From positions 8,080-72,079 of the forward strand of contig JBEKJO010000008.1 of assembly GCA_050011195.1 (NCBI GenBank): DNA of 64,000 nucleotides, written 5' to 3'. The DNA is from PALSA-1440 sp050011195 (GTDB lineage Bacteria > Verrucomicrobiota > Verrucomicrobiia > Limisphaerales > UBA8199). A program made the translations under genes and the position numbers. Within the stretch, counting starts at the first letter, position 1. Each line of letters starts with the position of its first letter. The notes beneath the pieces were generated by a model. It worked only from the letters and a program-made list of their open reading frames with translations. It was not told the DNA's origin and made no database searches. Positions 8,856-17,175 of this stretch are shown here, piece after piece.

Positions 8856-10145
8856 TTATGCCTTTGTTCCAATGAGATGTTGAAAGTAATCGGGCAGCGG
8901 TTCCGGGCCGGCCTCCGCGCAAACGGCGAGACTCTGTTCCGGAGCCAGCGGAAAATGGCCGTTCCCATGCCGCAGGAGCAAGCCATAATGCTTTTGAATA
9001 AAGCAGTGCCGCCGGGGATTGCCCATCGCCCCGGACATGCAAGACCAAATCTGATCGAGCGGAGTTTGGGCAGCGTTGCCAAAGCTCATCGCGGTGAAGT
9101 CGCACGGGCAAACCTCGCCTTTCGCATCAATGAACAGGTGTTGGGTGCCGGCGCCGCAGCCGAACAACTCCGGGCTTTCGATGCGGTTGAACGCGCAGAC
9201 CTTGGGCCGGAGTCGCTGGCGATTGGATACAATATGGAACTGGCGGAGTGTCTGAATGTGGTCCGGGGTGAGCAGCGTGTCGGCATGGTCGCGAGCCAGC
9301 AGGCCGCACGGCATCGGCTCGATGATGCGCCATTCGTGCGCACCGCAGTCGCCCGCCAGGCGATGCATGGGAGCCAGCAGTTTCTCCTCCACCAGGATCC
9401 GGGTGGCAACGGTCGCAGCCATCGTGTAGAATCCGTGCTCGCGTGCCCGGCGCAAGGCTCGGCAAGCTTGCGCGTGGGCGCCCGGGGCGCCGCGCAACCG
9501 ATCATGCTCCGCTGCGGTCGGATGGTCGAGGCTGATGCAGAGGGACCACAGCCCGGCGGCTTTGAGCTGTTGCAGCAGTGCGGAGTCAACGCCCGCCCCG
9601 GAACTGAACACAATCGTCGCCGCTCCCCCGGAGGCGGCGGCGGCCACCAAGGCGGGCAAATCTGCCCGCGTACAGGGTTCCCCGCCTGTAAAGCCGATGA
9701 TGCTTGCGCCGAGCCGATGCAATTGCCCGATAACAGCAGTCCATTGGCGAGTATCCAAAGTGCCGTGGTCGCGGTTCTTCAGGCTGCAATGCCAGCAATG
9801 GTAAGGACAGACCTCGGACACCGCCAGAAAACCCGACACCGGACTGAGCCGGCGGCCGGAAAGGAGGTTCTCAAACATCCGGTCGAAGGCCGGACCGGGG
9901 AAGGGAGGCAAGAATGAGTTGATCACCCATTGGCCATTATGGCGAGTGATCTGCTCGCCATCCAGCCAACGGCGGACAAACGCCAGACCTTTCAGGCCCG
10001 GCACGAGACGGCCCAGGGATTTCTGGACTCCGTCTGGCAACCGCTGGCGGCCCTGTTGGCTCAACTGCCGGAGCACACGGCGCGGCACACGTGTGATCCG
10101 TGGGTCAACCAGAATCCGCACGAGGTTCAAATAGGCGAGATTCAT
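8856..10145 (-). CDS. Radical SAM/SPASM-type protein
   Basis: 429 residues. The radical SAM cluster motif is CPYHCWHC (Cys 113, 117, 120), followed by 'GFTGGEP' (about 151-157), the SAM-binding GGE motif. The C-terminal region has extra cysteines ('FGCGAGTQ', 'GEVCPCDF', a later Cys) typical of SPASM/twitch auxiliary clusters. Such proteins modify peptides or small molecules; the substrate is unknown. The gene overlaps the upstream methyltransferase by 4 bp and is followed 2 bp later by a membrane protein, so the three are probably translated as a coupled unit. The N-terminal 100 residues are basic and unrecognised. Confidence 0.85.
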   Translation of the reverse strand: MNLAYLNLVRILVDPRITRVPRRVLRQLSQQGRQRLPDGVQKSLGRLVPGLKGLAFVRRWLDGEQITRHNGQWVINSFLPPFPGPAFDRMFENLLSGRRLSPVSGFLAVSEVCPYHCWHCSLKNRDHGTLDTRQWTAVIGQLHRLGASIIGFTGGEPCTRADLPALVAAAASGGAATIVFSSGAGVDSALLQQLKAAGLWSLCISLDHPTAAEHDRLRGAPGAHAQACRALRRAREHGFYTMAATVATRILVEEKLLAPMHRLAGDCGAHEWRIIEPMPCGLLARDHADTLLTPDHIQTLRQFHIVSNRQRLRPKVCAFNRIESPELFGCGAGTQHLFIDAKGEVCPCDFTAMSFGNAAQTPLDQIWSCMSGAMGNPRRHCFIQKHYGLLLRHGNGHFPLAPEQSLAVCAEAGPEPLPDYFQHLIGTKA

Positions 10146-10990
10146 AACCTGCGGGCGATGGCCGTCGTGAAATGATGATAAATGCTGTCGCGGCTCCCTG
10201 TCATTTCGGCTTCAAAGAGTGCAGCCACCGGCCCTGACAGGTCGAGCATGTCCTCGAATCCGGCCAGGATTCCCGTTTGGCGAAGCCAGGGGAGCAACTC
10301 GCCCTCCGGCGCGGTGATGTTCCGGGCCCCTTCCTGCTGCCACTCGACTGCAAACCCGCTCCGGCGCAGTTCTTGTTCGAGAAAGCTCCAGTCCTTGGGA
10401 AAACGAGGCCAGGCGGCCAGCCGCACGCAGCCGGGAAACGCAAGCATGCAACGCTGAAACGAGCGAAAGACGGGGGCCAGCGTATCGGCGTAGTTGACGA
10501 TGAAAGCGAACCCCGCACCGCCCGGCAGCAGGCGGCTGCACTCGCGGATTAACCGCGCCGGTCGCGAGTAACCTAGCGCCCAGGTGGAGACGATCAGTGC
10601 TGCGCTCGCAGTGGACTGGCTGCGAACAAAGTCCAGCATGTCGGAAACCACGCAACGCAAGTTGGCGGGTGCATCGCGCCGCGCGCATTCGAGCATGGCG
10701 GGTGAGCTATCGACCGCGACGACGCTCGCTTCCGGGTTCGCCTGGGCCAGGCGCCGGGCCGTATAGCCCGTGCCGCTGCCCAAGTCCAGGATCGGACCGG
10801 TAAGGCCGCGGGGCAGGCGTTGGAGCAGGTCGTCGGTCGCTGGACGCAGGTGCCGGTGCCAGGCCGTGTCGTAGGTGGGGGCTACTTTGTCGTAACCCGC
10901 AGCCACAACCGCCGGTGTCAGCCACCGCCCTTGCAACGCCAACGCCGCAACCCGAGTGTTCAGGCGCGCCCATTGGACGAGGTGACTCAT
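10142..10990 (-). CDS. Class I SAM-dependent methyltransferase
   Basis: 282 residues from the ATG at 10990; a TTG start at 11002 is possible but the ATG overlaps the stop of the upstream small ORF in an ATGA arrangement. Motif I is 'ILDLGSGTGY' (about 67-76), followed by 'VVAVDSSPAML' (acidic residue for the ribose) and a motif IV-like 'LIVSTWALGYS'. This is the ubiquinone/menaquinone methyltransferase-like fold, but the partner genes suggest modification of a peptide or secondary product. The 3' end overlaps the radical SAM gene by 4 bp. Confidence 0.82.
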   Translation of the reverse strand: MSHLVQWARLNTRVAALALQGRWLTPAVVAAGYDKVAPTYDTAWHRHLRPATDDLLQRLPRGLTGPILDLGSGTGYTARRLAQANPEASVVAVDSSPAMLECARRDAPANLRCVVSDMLDFVRSQSTASAALIVSTWALGYSRPARLIRECSRLLPGGAGFAFIVNYADTLAPVFRSFQRCMLAFPGCVRLAAWPRFPKDWSFLEQELRRSGFAVEWQQEGARNITAPEGELLPWLRQTGILAGFEDMLDLSGPVAALFEAEMTGSRDSIYHHFTTAIARRL

Positions 10991-11073
10991 AGAGGCCCGC
11001 AACCGGCAGCAAACAGCACGAGGCTCAGTGCCACAACCAGCAGGATGAGAATATCGGTGACCAGTCTTTTCAT
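10987..11073 (-). CDS. 28-residue lipopeptide-like small ORF heading the operon
   Basis: An ATG at 11073 opens a 28-codon frame with a basic start ('MKRL'), a hydrophobic core ('ILILLVVALSLVLFAAG') and a Cys followed only by Gly-Pro-Leu, then TGA. 'LFAAGC' resembles a lipobox, so the mature product could be a lipidated tetrapeptide or a released signal peptide. The stop overlaps the start of the methyltransferase (ATGA), which argues for translational coupling. It is not recognised as any known family; a leader peptide with no product function is also possible. Too short for ordinary gene callers. Confidence 0.55.
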   Translation of the reverse strand: MKRLVTDILILLVVALSLVLFAAGCGPL

Positions 11074-11110
11074 AACTTGATGACGCAGTTAATCGTTTAC
11101 TATTTTCCTT

Positions 11111-11135
11111 GTGAGGCAGCCCAAGGCGGCCTCAC
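11111..11135. promoter_or_regulatory. Inverted repeat upstream of lipopeptide operon
   Basis: GTGAGGC and GCCTCAC form a perfect 7-bp stem with an 11-nt loop, 38 bp upstream of the small ORF. It could be an operator or a terminator for the upstream GH-like gene; no T-run follows. Confidence 0.3.
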
Positions 11136-11304
11136 GTTGCTGACTGCTCTTTTACTCCTCCGACCGTGGATTTACTAATCGAAAAAAGTGCCCCCTGCAT
11201 CGGTTTAATTGATGTTGCGCGATGCCACTTTTGCATTGGGTTGCCGCGCTGCCGTTCTGGTTTGACACTTGCCCAGCGGCGCGGGGTGTCGAAACCACTG
11301 CTCG

Positions 11305-11329
11305 GATTGGGCCGCAGGGTATTGGACTT
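11305..11329. repeat. Short direct repeat, copy 1 (after the GH-like gene)
   Basis: A 25-bp sequence running GATTGGGCCGCAGGG to ATTGGACTT recurs at 13322-13345 with one indel and one mismatch. The two copies flank the GH-like gene and each lies upstream of a minus-strand transcription unit. Confidence 0.6.
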
Positions 11330-11334
11330 ACGGT

Positions 11335-13254
11335 TTACCGGTGTTCATTGTTGTAGGCCGGCAACCGATCGAACCATTTGAGCCTGGTCGGTTTGTCCTT
11401 GCGCCAGTCGAACAGGGCCAGGGCGCGGGCGCGCTGTTCCTGAGTCATTTCGGAGAAGCCTTTGTCATTGCCCCAGCCGTTGGAGAGCGAGACTGGGGCC
11501 TGGTATTGCCGGACGGCGAAATCGATCCAGGACCATTTGGTCACCGGCCACCAGCAACAGGACCAGAGCACATTGCGGTAATTCGAGAAAATGCCATAGG
11601 ACCAGGCCTGCGGCTGGCACCAACTGTCCTGGTAGGTACCGTGGGCCACCAAAGCGTAGGGACCTCCGATTTCATGGCCAACAGCACCCAGGCAATCGGA
11701 GGTGAGAAAGGCGATTTGCCGCCGGTGCTTTCGGTTGTAGTCCTCGACGAACCGGCTGATGTCGCGCGTTATCCGCATCATGGCACGGTCGGCATATCCG
11801 GGCGCTCCCTCGCTCCCCAACTCCCCCGGGGCGATGTGAAACGTTTCGTCCCAGTTCAGCATGTCAATATCCGGTCCAAATTCGGCCAGCATCGCTTTGG
11901 CGTACTCCAGATAGAAGGCGCGCACTTTGGGATGAAGCGGGTTTTGCATGTAGCTCCGGCCCTTGGAATCAGATCCCTCCCAGCCTCCCCAACGCAGCAC
12001 GCAACTGGGATCAAAATCGGCCAGGCCATTGCCCGCATTCATGCCGTCGGCAAAGTAGATGCCCACGCGAAAACCCCGCGCCCGGCCGTAATTCAGCCGG
12101 GAATGGATTTCTAATAAAGACATCTTGACCGGCTTGCAGTTGGCAAACCCCACTTCGACCCGCTCGCCCCCGATCTCCCCGAAGGCGGGCGCTTTTTTGG
12201 CCGTTTCGTAATTGGAGAAAACCGTCCATTGGGTGTCGAACTTGCCGGCTTTGCGGTCGAAACAATAGTGGCCGAGGAAATCGTACCAGCCATGCAGGCA
12301 AAGCAAGACTTTATGCCGGTCCGATTTCGGCAGCGCCGCGGCGAGGGCGTCGATGTCGCGAAACCAGCCCTGGCCTCCGTCGCTCATATAGTCATAGTCG
12401 ACCAGTGCGATCTCATGGAGCCATTTCGGGCCGGGCGGCACATCGGCCAGGACCGTGCGGAAAAAGCAGTCGAGCGATTGCTCGGGCGACCCCTGATGGC
12501 GGCTGAGGACAATCGTTCTCCTCTCGCAGCCGTTTTCGAGTCCGGCTCGCGCCGGATAGGTCCACTCGAGGGCCATTGGGGTAAAGAGCACGGAGAAATA
12601 GGGATCGGCGGCGAGCAGCACCCGGCCCGGCCGCTGGCGAGAGGGTGAAGGCTGATCCGGCACACTGAGCATCGGCAACGCCAGCAGAACGCCTGACCTT
12701 GGCAGCGCGCCGGCAAAACGATACGCCGCAGCCGGGTTGGTGCCCAGAGACGCCCCGACACCATTGATCATCGGCAGCCATGCGTCCGTCGGGAGCGCCG
12801 ACAGTCCTGACTCAAGGGAAACCGTCAAATCCGATGCCAGTTTGGCCCCGCCCCTGACTTGCAACTCACGGGTCCAGGTCAAGGCCCCATGCCGGCGGGT
12901 CAAACGGTGCTCCAGGATAACTTCGATGTTCGGCTCTTCAGGCCAGCGATAGGTGAACGAGATACTGCTCTCTGCGCGTGTCACCGCGGCTGGCTTGGCC
13001 AGCTTGAGAATGTTACCGGCATAACGAATCTCTCCGGCGCTGGAAGGCTGGGTAGTCGCTTTTTCCGCGCTCCGGTCCCCCCAGCCCAGGAGACCGCCAT
13101 CGGCGTTGAGCGCCAGGCGGTCCGAGCCACAGCCCAACACAAATGGTTTCTCCTGCGGCGCGCCCTCAGCCAGCCCTGAGAGGACAACACAGGCAATGAG
13201 CGTCAGGCCGGGCCTGATCGTCAAACTCGCCAAGCTGCTGCGAACAGATTTCAT
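11335..13254 (-). CDS. Exported TIM-barrel glycosidase-like protein
   Basis: 639 residues from the ATG at 13254, which directly precedes a signal peptide ('SLTIRPGLTLIACVVLSGLAEG'); an upstream ATG at 13275 is an alternative. After an N-terminal beta-rich domain (to about 260) comes an alpha/beta segment with barrel-like features: 'IALVDYDYMSDGG', 'KVLLCLHGWYDF', 'GFRVGIYFADGMNAG', 'IDMLNWDETFH'. The Asp-Glu in the last motif is at the place expected for a catalytic acid in clan-D (GH36-like) hydrolases, but I cannot assign a family. Two GH genes in the neighbourhood fit polysaccharide use. Confidence 0.7.
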   Translation of the reverse strand: MKSVRSSLASLTIRPGLTLIACVVLSGLAEGAPQEKPFVLGCGSDRLALNADGGLLGWGDRSAEKATTQPSSAGEIRYAGNILKLAKPAAVTRAESSISFTYRWPEEPNIEVILEHRLTRRHGALTWTRELQVRGGAKLASDLTVSLESGLSALPTDAWLPMINGVGASLGTNPAAAYRFAGALPRSGVLLALPMLSVPDQPSPSRQRPGRVLLAADPYFSVLFTPMALEWTYPARAGLENGCERRTIVLSRHQGSPEQSLDCFFRTVLADVPPGPKWLHEIALVDYDYMSDGGQGWFRDIDALAAALPKSDRHKVLLCLHGWYDFLGHYCFDRKAGKFDTQWTVFSNYETAKKAPAFGEIGGERVEVGFANCKPVKMSLLEIHSRLNYGRARGFRVGIYFADGMNAGNGLADFDPSCVLRWGGWEGSDSKGRSYMQNPLHPKVRAFYLEYAKAMLAEFGPDIDMLNWDETFHIAPGELGSEGAPGYADRAMMRITRDISRFVEDYNRKHRRQIAFLTSDCLGAVGHEIGGPYALVAHGTYQDSWCQPQAWSYGIFSNYRNVLWSCCWWPVTKWSWIDFAVRQYQAPVSLSNGWGNDKGFSEMTQEQRARALALFDWRKDKPTRLKWFDRLPAYNNEHR

Positions 13255-13321
13255 TGGTAGTCCAAGTTTAGTCATTGACCCTACCAGCGTGCGGCTTCCA
13301 ATGCCACAAGCTTTTGTGCGA

Positions 13322-13345
13322 GATTGGCCGCAGGGGATTGGACTT
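13322..13345. repeat. Short direct repeat, copy 2 (upstream of the GH-like gene)
   Basis: Partner of 11305-11329. It lies about 70-90 bp upstream of the GH-like start codon, next to a partial palindrome CACAA...TTGTG, so it may be part of a promoter or operator. Confidence 0.6.
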
Positions 13346-13347
13346 TA

Positions 13348-13866
13348 GCCGTGCATGTGCTATGGTAAACCATTCCGGCAGCAGGCGGATGGCTGGGAAG
13401 ACGATCCCGGACGGGCCGACGCAGTTGTCCCGGGCAAGGCGGGTCCGGCGGCCAGGCAGAGGCGCGGCGCGCGACCGGGGCGGGCCGGGCGTCAAAAAGG
13501 GCTCAATCCCTTCGAAACCCCGTCGAAGCCCCGTCGTAACAACACGCCACCGCCACGCTACCAACGCGCCACCAACACACTGCCAGCTATATGGTGGGTT
13601 CAGGGCAGGGCCGGGGGCCATGAGTGCAGAATGCGGAATGCGGAAGAGGGGAGGAAGAAGAAGCCTCCCGGACAATGCAGCAAGCCTGGCACCTCAAGCC
13701 GGGGGCACTACCAGCACCTTCTGCTTTTGGACCCGCGCCAGAACATCTGCCGGATTGAACGTTTGCGGCGGCTGGGGTTTGGCTCTCGTTGCGCGTCCGC
13801 CAGCACTCATGCCATGTATCGGTAGTTTTTCCTTGCGCGAGAATACCAGCTTGCTTGACTTGGGAC
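13348..13866. other. Gene-free stretch with repeats
   Basis: No convincing gene. It holds a short 'GCGGAATGCGGAA' repeat (13622-13645, also found inside mutS) and the first copy of a 62-bp direct repeat (13724-13785). Long frames on both strands here have repeat-like, Pro/Arg-rich translations. Confidence 0.6.
13724..13785. repeat. Direct repeat, copy 1 (about 62 bp)
   Basis: Imperfect copy of 14356-14416, sharing 'CTTTT.GACCCGCG', 'CTGCCGG' and 'AACGTTTGCGGCGGCTGGGG'. The pair brackets a frameshifted exported gene. Confidence 0.8.
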
Positions 13867-14321
13867 ATGAAGAAGCCAGGTGCAAAGCAGTTGTTGGTAG
13901 AAGCTGTTTGGCTGGCGGCAGCGCTGATTGGGTTGTGCAGCTTGCAGCACCGCGCCGGTGCATCCGGCTCTCGCGCTTGAACGACGGCGCCGACGCGTTT
14001 CAATTCGTACGCGCGTTTGGCGGCGAAGGATGGATTTGCTCGACGCCGGAGCTGTCGCCGACGGCGGCGGACCCGGTGTTGCTGGCCTGGTCGCAGCGCC
14101 GGGCCAATGCGCTTTGGGAAGGAAAGGTGGCCCTCCTCAAGGATGGTGAGCCGATAGCAACAGCGGCTCTTGCCGAGACAACCGATGTGCTCTTTCCGCA
14201 AGCTCAACAAAGCCCGGATGGCGATTACTGGGTGGCCTATGAGAAATGCGAACCGAAAGGCTCGGAAATCGTGCTGCGAAATGTGACCAAGGAGCTTCGC
14301 CAAGGGACGGGCGAACGGTAA
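13867..14321 (+). pseudogene. Frameshifted small exported protein, unrecognised
   Basis: An ATG at 13867 opens a frame with a signal-peptide-like start ('MKKPGAKQLL...WLAAALIGLCSL') that stops at 13980. A second frame, continuing to 14321, has convincing protein-like sequence from about 13978 ('DAFQFVRAFGGEG', 'SPDGDYWVAYE', 'RNVTKELRQGTGER'). The two parts read naturally as one secreted protein of about 150 residues with a single frameshift near 13970. Family unknown. It lies between two copies of a 62-bp direct repeat. A sequencing or assembly error is an alternative. Confidence 0.45.
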
Positions 14322-14670
14322 TCCACCAGCCGCGGTTGCAGATTGGAACCTGCCGCTTTTGACCCGCGGCAGAGAGCCTGCCGGCTTAAACGTTTGCGGC
14401 GGCTGGGGCCTGGCTCCGTCCATCATGCGGATCACCACGATGCTGGCCGCGTGGACATCCATCGCCTCCGAAAGCGTTCGGGGCTGGTACTGGGGTTGCG
14501 TTGAAGCCTTGCTTGCGACCCTTTGATATACATCTGGACATGCTGAATTGACGGAAAGAGTCGACTTAGTGCAACACCCGACCACTCGCAACCCCGCCGC
14601 CCGCCCCAAGCCGCCAGGCAAATCAAATTGGTTGAAGATCAGACCGGACTTGTCCACAATCGCCGCGGTT
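14322..14670. other. Gene-free stretch upstream of HipA-like gene
   Basis: Contains the second direct-repeat copy (14356-14416). No gene recognised. A frame open from 14548 runs into the HipA-like gene but its first 41 residues are low in conservation character. Confidence 0.55.
14356..14416. repeat. Direct repeat, copy 2 (about 61 bp)
   Basis: Partner of 13724-13785, beginning 35 bp after the stop of the frameshifted exported gene. Confidence 0.8.
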
Positions 14671-15471
14671 ATGAGCGCCATCCAGATTCCCCGCGTCAAA
14701 GCGGCGTCCGTGCTGAAGGTGTTGTCGCACGGCAGAACCAAGCCGTGCCTCATTCTCGCAAAGGACGAGGGAGGAAATGACCTCGAAGTAGTGCTGAAGT
14801 GGCGCGCCGCCCCCGAGTTGAAAGCCACTGGCTTGGTCTGCGAGCTCATTTCGGCGCTCTTGGCGGAGGACCTCGACTTGCCGGTGCCAAAGCCATTCTT
14901 GGTCGAGGTGCCAGACGGCTTCCACGCTGGCATTGCCACCCCGGAAGTCTCAAAACTGGCACAGGCCAGCGTGGGTCTGAATTTTGGCAGCCAGAAACTA
15001 CCTCCAGGCTTCACCACTTGGGCAAAGGATAAGCCCATCCCATTCCTTTTGCGCCCCACGGCGGCGGAAATCTTCGCCTTCGACGTGCTGACCCAGAATC
15101 CCGACCGCAGGCAGGTCAACCCCAACCTGCTCACCAACGGCGAGGAACTTTACCTCTGCGACCACGAACAGGCGTTTTCTTTCCTGGCAGGCGTCATCGG
15201 CGGCTGGTTGCCACCCTGGACAGGGCACGGCCTCGGCTTCTTTCGCGACCATGTCTTTTTCCAGCAGCTACAGGGCGGCGAGCACAAGTGGGAGCGCCTG
15301 CTCGGTGCCTTGGAAGCTTTGACGAACACCCGCCTGAGAGAGTATCTTGCAGCGGTTCCGAATGAATGGCGCTCCAACAATGCAGCGGCTGACCGGATTT
15401 CCGAGTACCTGCAAGACGCTCGGCAAAACCGGGATCCGCTCTTTGCCGCAATCAACCAACTCCTAAAGTGA
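14671..15471 (+). CDS. HipA-like kinase domain protein
   Basis: 266 residues from the ATG at 14671 (an upstream ATG at 14548 would add 41 atypical residues). Kinase-like features: a beta-3 Lys in 'VVLKW' (about 43), a catalytic-loop-like 'QNPDRRQVNPN' (Asp about 145, Asn about 150) resembling HipA's 'DRH..N', and 'LYLCDHEQAF' (Asp about 164) in place of the metal-binding DFG. This matches the short HipA_2-type family rather than full-length HipA (about 440 residues). The stop overlaps the GTG start of the next gene by 4 bp, so the pair is coupled. Whether it acts as a toxin, like HipA, or otherwise is unknown. Confidence 0.75.
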   Translation: MSAIQIPRVKAASVLKVLSHGRTKPCLILAKDEGGNDLEVVLKWRAAPELKATGLVCELISALLAEDLDLPVPKPFLVEVPDGFHAGIATPEVSKLAQASVGLNFGSQKLPPGFTTWAKDKPIPFLLRPTAAEIFAFDVLTQNPDRRQVNPNLLTNGEELYLCDHEQAFSFLAGVIGGWLPPWTGHGLGFFRDHVFFQQLQGGEHKWERLLGALEALTNTRLREYLAAVPNEWRSNNAAADRISEYLQDARQNRDPLFAAINQLLK

Positions 15472-16313
15472 AAACGACCTTTACCTACACCGTGCTTCGA
15501 TACGTCCACGATATCGCCACCGGCGAGTTCGTCAACATGGGCGTCGCCCTCTACGCGCCCGAAGCCAAGTACGTCAGCGCTATCTGCAACCCGCGTTACC
15601 GGCGGCTCAGCAAGATGTTTTTGGAGGTGAACGGAGAGAACTTGCGCTCCCTCGTCCGTTACATCCAGGCGCGGTTCGAGGAATTCGCTCTAAAGCTAAA
15701 CCGCGAACTGCCGCTTGACGGACGCCCCAAGACAATCATGGAGATTGCTGCCGGCATCCTGCCGCCAGACGATAGCTCGCTTCAATGGTCCGAGCCTAAC
15801 GGCGGCATCACGGAGGACCCAGCGGCGACCCTCGACCAGCTTTATGTTCGCCTCGTTGAGAAGTACGAGGAGCGCGCCCAAGTGCCAAGCCGCACCGACG
15901 ACGACGTCTGGAAACACTACCGCAAGGAGCTGGAGGAAAAACAGGTTTTGGCTCGCTTGCAGTCCAAGCGCATCGTCGCGAAGGACTACGACTACCAGTT
16001 CGACCACGCGTGGAAGAATGGCGAATGGAACCTCTTTGAGCCGGTCTCAATGGATTTGCAAGATGCCGACACCATCTTGGACAAGGCCAACCGCTGGCTC
16101 GGACGGGCGACGAACCTCAAAGATTCCCCGGAAGATTTCCGCCTATGGGTACTACTCGGCGAACCGCGTCTTGAGAAACTACGCCCCGCCTACGGCAAGG
16201 CACTCAACATCCTGCACAAGATGCCGGTGAAGATGGAGTTCGTTCGCGAGGAGGAGGCCCGGAAGTTCACCCGCAAACTGGCGGCGGAGATGGCCAAGCA
16301 CCCATCACCGTAA
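15468..16313 (+). CDS. DUF3037 family protein
   Basis: 281 residues with a GTG start overlapping the HipA-like stop (GTGA). The N-terminus 'FTYTVLRYVHDIATGEFVNMGVALYAP' is the characteristic start of DUF3037 proteins ('Y..lRY..d...gE..NvGV.l'). The family has no experimentally known function that I am aware of, but genes of this type commonly sit next to HipA_2-like kinase genes, as here. The C-terminal half is charged and helical. It is probably a partner or regulator of the kinase-like protein. Confidence 0.75.
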   Translation: MKTTFTYTVLRYVHDIATGEFVNMGVALYAPEAKYVSAICNPRYRRLSKMFLEVNGENLRSLVRYIQARFEEFALKLNRELPLDGRPKTIMEIAAGILPPDDSSLQWSEPNGGITEDPAATLDQLYVRLVEKYEERAQVPSRTDDDVWKHYRKELEEKQVLARLQSKRIVAKDYDYQFDHAWKNGEWNLFEPVSMDLQDADTILDKANRWLGRATNLKDSPEDFRLWVLLGEPRLEKLRPAYGKALNILHKMPVKMEFVREEEARKFTRKLAAEMAKHPSP

Positions 16314-16652
16314 GAGAAGGGGATATGCAAGGTCCAGGCTTTGAGCGGATGGGAAACCGGCGTGGGAAAGAGGGGGGCAAGCAGACGGGAGCTTGGGCAT
16401 GGGGTCGGAACCACTGCTGCCAAAGGTCTGAAGCCTTCCAGGCAGCCATTGGCCGAGGCCGGTCTGCCTGGCCCGGTTTTGTGGGTCACACGATTTATCT
16501 CTGCCGCCGAGGGGTTGAGAACGTGGTTGGACGGACAAGACCCGGACGGGGGCAGTCGGGTCTTTCCGGGTGGGATTCAGTTGCGGGATCCGGCAAGGGG
16601 GGAGGGATTTGCGGGCTTGAGGGCGGGGGGGAAAGGGAATAGAGTGGGGGGC
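16314..16652. other. Gene-free stretch
   Basis: G-rich, with no gene or clear hairpin recognised; probably the leader of the DUF433 gene. Confidence 0.5.
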
Positions 16653-16877
16653 ATGAAATACGCAGAGCGCATCACTTTCGACGCGGAGCAGTGCGGGGGA
16701 CGGCCGTGCATCCGGCACTATCGGCTCCGGGTGAAGGATGTGCTGGACATGCTGGCTTCCGGGGTGAGCGAGGCGGAGATTCTCAAAGATTACCCTTTTC
16801 TGGAGCCGGAAGACATTCGGGCCTGCCTGGAGTTCGCGGCTGAGCAAGTCAATTATCCCGTGCTGGTAAGCGCCTGA
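16653..16877 (+). CDS. DUF433 family antitoxin-like protein
   Basis: 74 residues. The pattern 'ITFDAEQCGGRPCIRHYRLRVKDVL', then 'GVSEAEILKDYPFLEPEDIRACLEFA', is the DUF433 signature: a small helix-turn-helix-like fold usually encoded just before a DUF5615 PIN-like toxin. ATG at 16653 was chosen because the conserved region starts there; upstream extension is G-rich and unlike protein. The partner gene 4 bp downstream is broken. Confidence 0.8.
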   Translation: MKYAERITFDAEQCGGRPCIRHYRLRVKDVLDMLASGVSEAEILKDYPFLEPEDIRACLEFAAEQVNYPVLVSA

Positions 16878-16881
16878 GCCT

Positions 16882-16944
16882 GTGCGTTTCCTCGTTGATA
16901 CGCAGCTTCCGCAGGCGCTGGCTCCCTGGTTGAGCGCCCGCAGT
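16882..16944 (+). pseudogene. N-terminal remnant of DUF5615 PIN-like toxin
   Basis: A GTG at 16882 begins 'RFLVDTQLPQALAPWLSAR', matching the start of DUF5615 toxins ('MRFLVD.QLP.aLa.wL'), which include the first catalytic Asp. Similarity ends after about 21 codons, where sequence antisense to hicA begins. The rest of the toxin is missing, so the DUF433 antitoxin appears orphaned. Confidence 0.65.
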
Positions 16945-16959
16945 CACCCCTTTCACAGT

Positions 16960-17172
16960 TCACAGCAAACGCCGGAATTCATCCGGTGTCAGGCCGGCGT
17001 CACGCGCAATCGCGCCCATCGTGTAAGGGTCAACCGGATTTGCACGCGGGATGATGAGTCTGGTTTCGCCGTTGGACATAACAATATGGCCGCTCTGGCG
17101 CACGATACGGAAGCCAAGCTTTTCAAAGACGCGCATGGCGTCTTGATGCCGGACACCGGGCAGCCTGGGCAT
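16960..17172 (-). CDS. hicA: HicA-like mRNA interferase toxin
   Basis: 70 residues: 'LPGVRHQDAMRVFEKLGFRIVRQSGHIVM' then 'IIPRANPVDPYTMGAIARDAGLTPDEF'. This is the HicA dsRBD-like fold, with the catalytic His in 'QSGHIVM' (about 29). It lies 3 bp after hicB, giving the hicB-hicA order. Known HicA proteins cleave mRNA when not bound by HicB. Confidence 0.85.
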   Translation of the reverse strand: MPRLPGVRHQDAMRVFEKLGFRIVRQSGHIVMSNGETRLIIPRANPVDPYTMGAIARDAGLTPDEFRRLL

Positions 17173-17175
17173 AAC

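Noticed and set aside
13587..15137. Minus-strand frame (516 codons) over the accessory region
   Set aside because: It runs across both direct repeats and antisense to the HipA-like gene; no domain and repeat-like composition.
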